The notes under the pieces are model-generated. The model searched no databases, had not been told where the DNA came from, and was given only the letters and a program-made list of their open reading frames with translations. Positions 63,993-64,000 of a stretch of DNA of 64,000 nucleotides are shown piece after piece. How positions within the stretch are numbered: position 1 is the first letter of the stretch; each line of letters starts with the position of its first letter. The DNA is from Streptoalloteichus tenebrarius (GTDB taxonomy: Bacteria; Actinomycetota; Actinomycetes; Mycobacteriales; Pseudonocardiaceae). The DNA is taken from positions 32,823 through 96,822 of the forward strand of contig NZ_JAMTCP010000026.1 in the NCBI RefSeq assembly GCF_024171885.1, written 5' to 3'. A program made the translations under genes and the position numbers.

Positions 63993-64000
63993 TATTTATG

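Overview
The window is high-GC DNA with GTG starts about as common as ATG, many 4-base ATGA/GTGA gene overlaps, and menaquinone-based respiration. Gene content and local order (ubiE/menG, a geranylgeranyl-reductase-like gene, polyprenyl synthase, htpX, yajQ, an ArfA/OmpATb-like porin) point to an actinobacterium. The family Pseudonocardiaceae (Saccharothrix, Actinosynnema or Lentzea type) is my best guess; this is inference without any database search.

Layout. 1-2390: a PhzF-like fragment, an FlK-like thioesterase, a flavoprotein and a DUF998 membrane protein. 2391-3098: a stretch with no clear gene, then tRNA-Tyr and its terminator. 3214-5599: YajQ, RmlA and the protease HtpX. 5836-7360: an isolated three-gene set of NuoB-, NuoC- and NuoI-like proteins. 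7465-10979: DUF2630, an acidic hypothetical protein, a decayed small-gene cassette, dimethylargininase with a divergent Lrp regulator, and an enoyl-CoA hydratase-like protein. 11468-14445: 2-oxoglutarate:ferredoxin oxidoreductase (korAB). 14647-18885: an OmpA-type channel protein with a giant ArfC-like partner. 18936-19898: RarD. 20114-37615: a complete 14-gene nuoA-N operon on the minus strand, with a polyprenyl diphosphate synthase at its 3' end. 38183-42737: a lipoprotein, a DUF4291 protein, a frame-disrupted secreted protein, the MenJ-like reductase and MenG. 42927-48646: an inositol-phosphatase-like protein, a repeat-bearing gap and the paaABCDE phenylacetyl-CoA epoxidase operon. 48872-55907: a DUF3592 protein, isochorismate synthase, a VOC protein, a CAP-domain lipoprotein, a two-component system and an anchored secreted protein. 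56031-63380: an M1 peptidase, MenD, divergent MenB-MenE, and a large secreted protein. The last 600 bases hold a terminator and degenerate repeats.

How the genes fit together. Most of the window serves electron transport. Isochorismate synthase, MenD, MenE, MenB, MenG, the side-chain synthase and the MenJ-like reductase make and modify menaquinone, which complex I reduces. KorAB makes reduced ferredoxin and the orphan NuoBCI-like set may be a further electron-transfer module. Two 18-base dyads upstream of nuoA and one upstream of the MenJ-like gene share the pattern TTGTGA-N6-TCACGA. This fits a Rex (NADH sensor) or Crp-type regulator linking complex I with quinone modification.

A second theme is tandem repeats in multiples of three bases, expanded in frame inside at least eight unrelated proteins, including the enzymes PaaD and MenE. 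I see no insertion sequence, prophage, CRISPR array or biosynthetic gene cluster.
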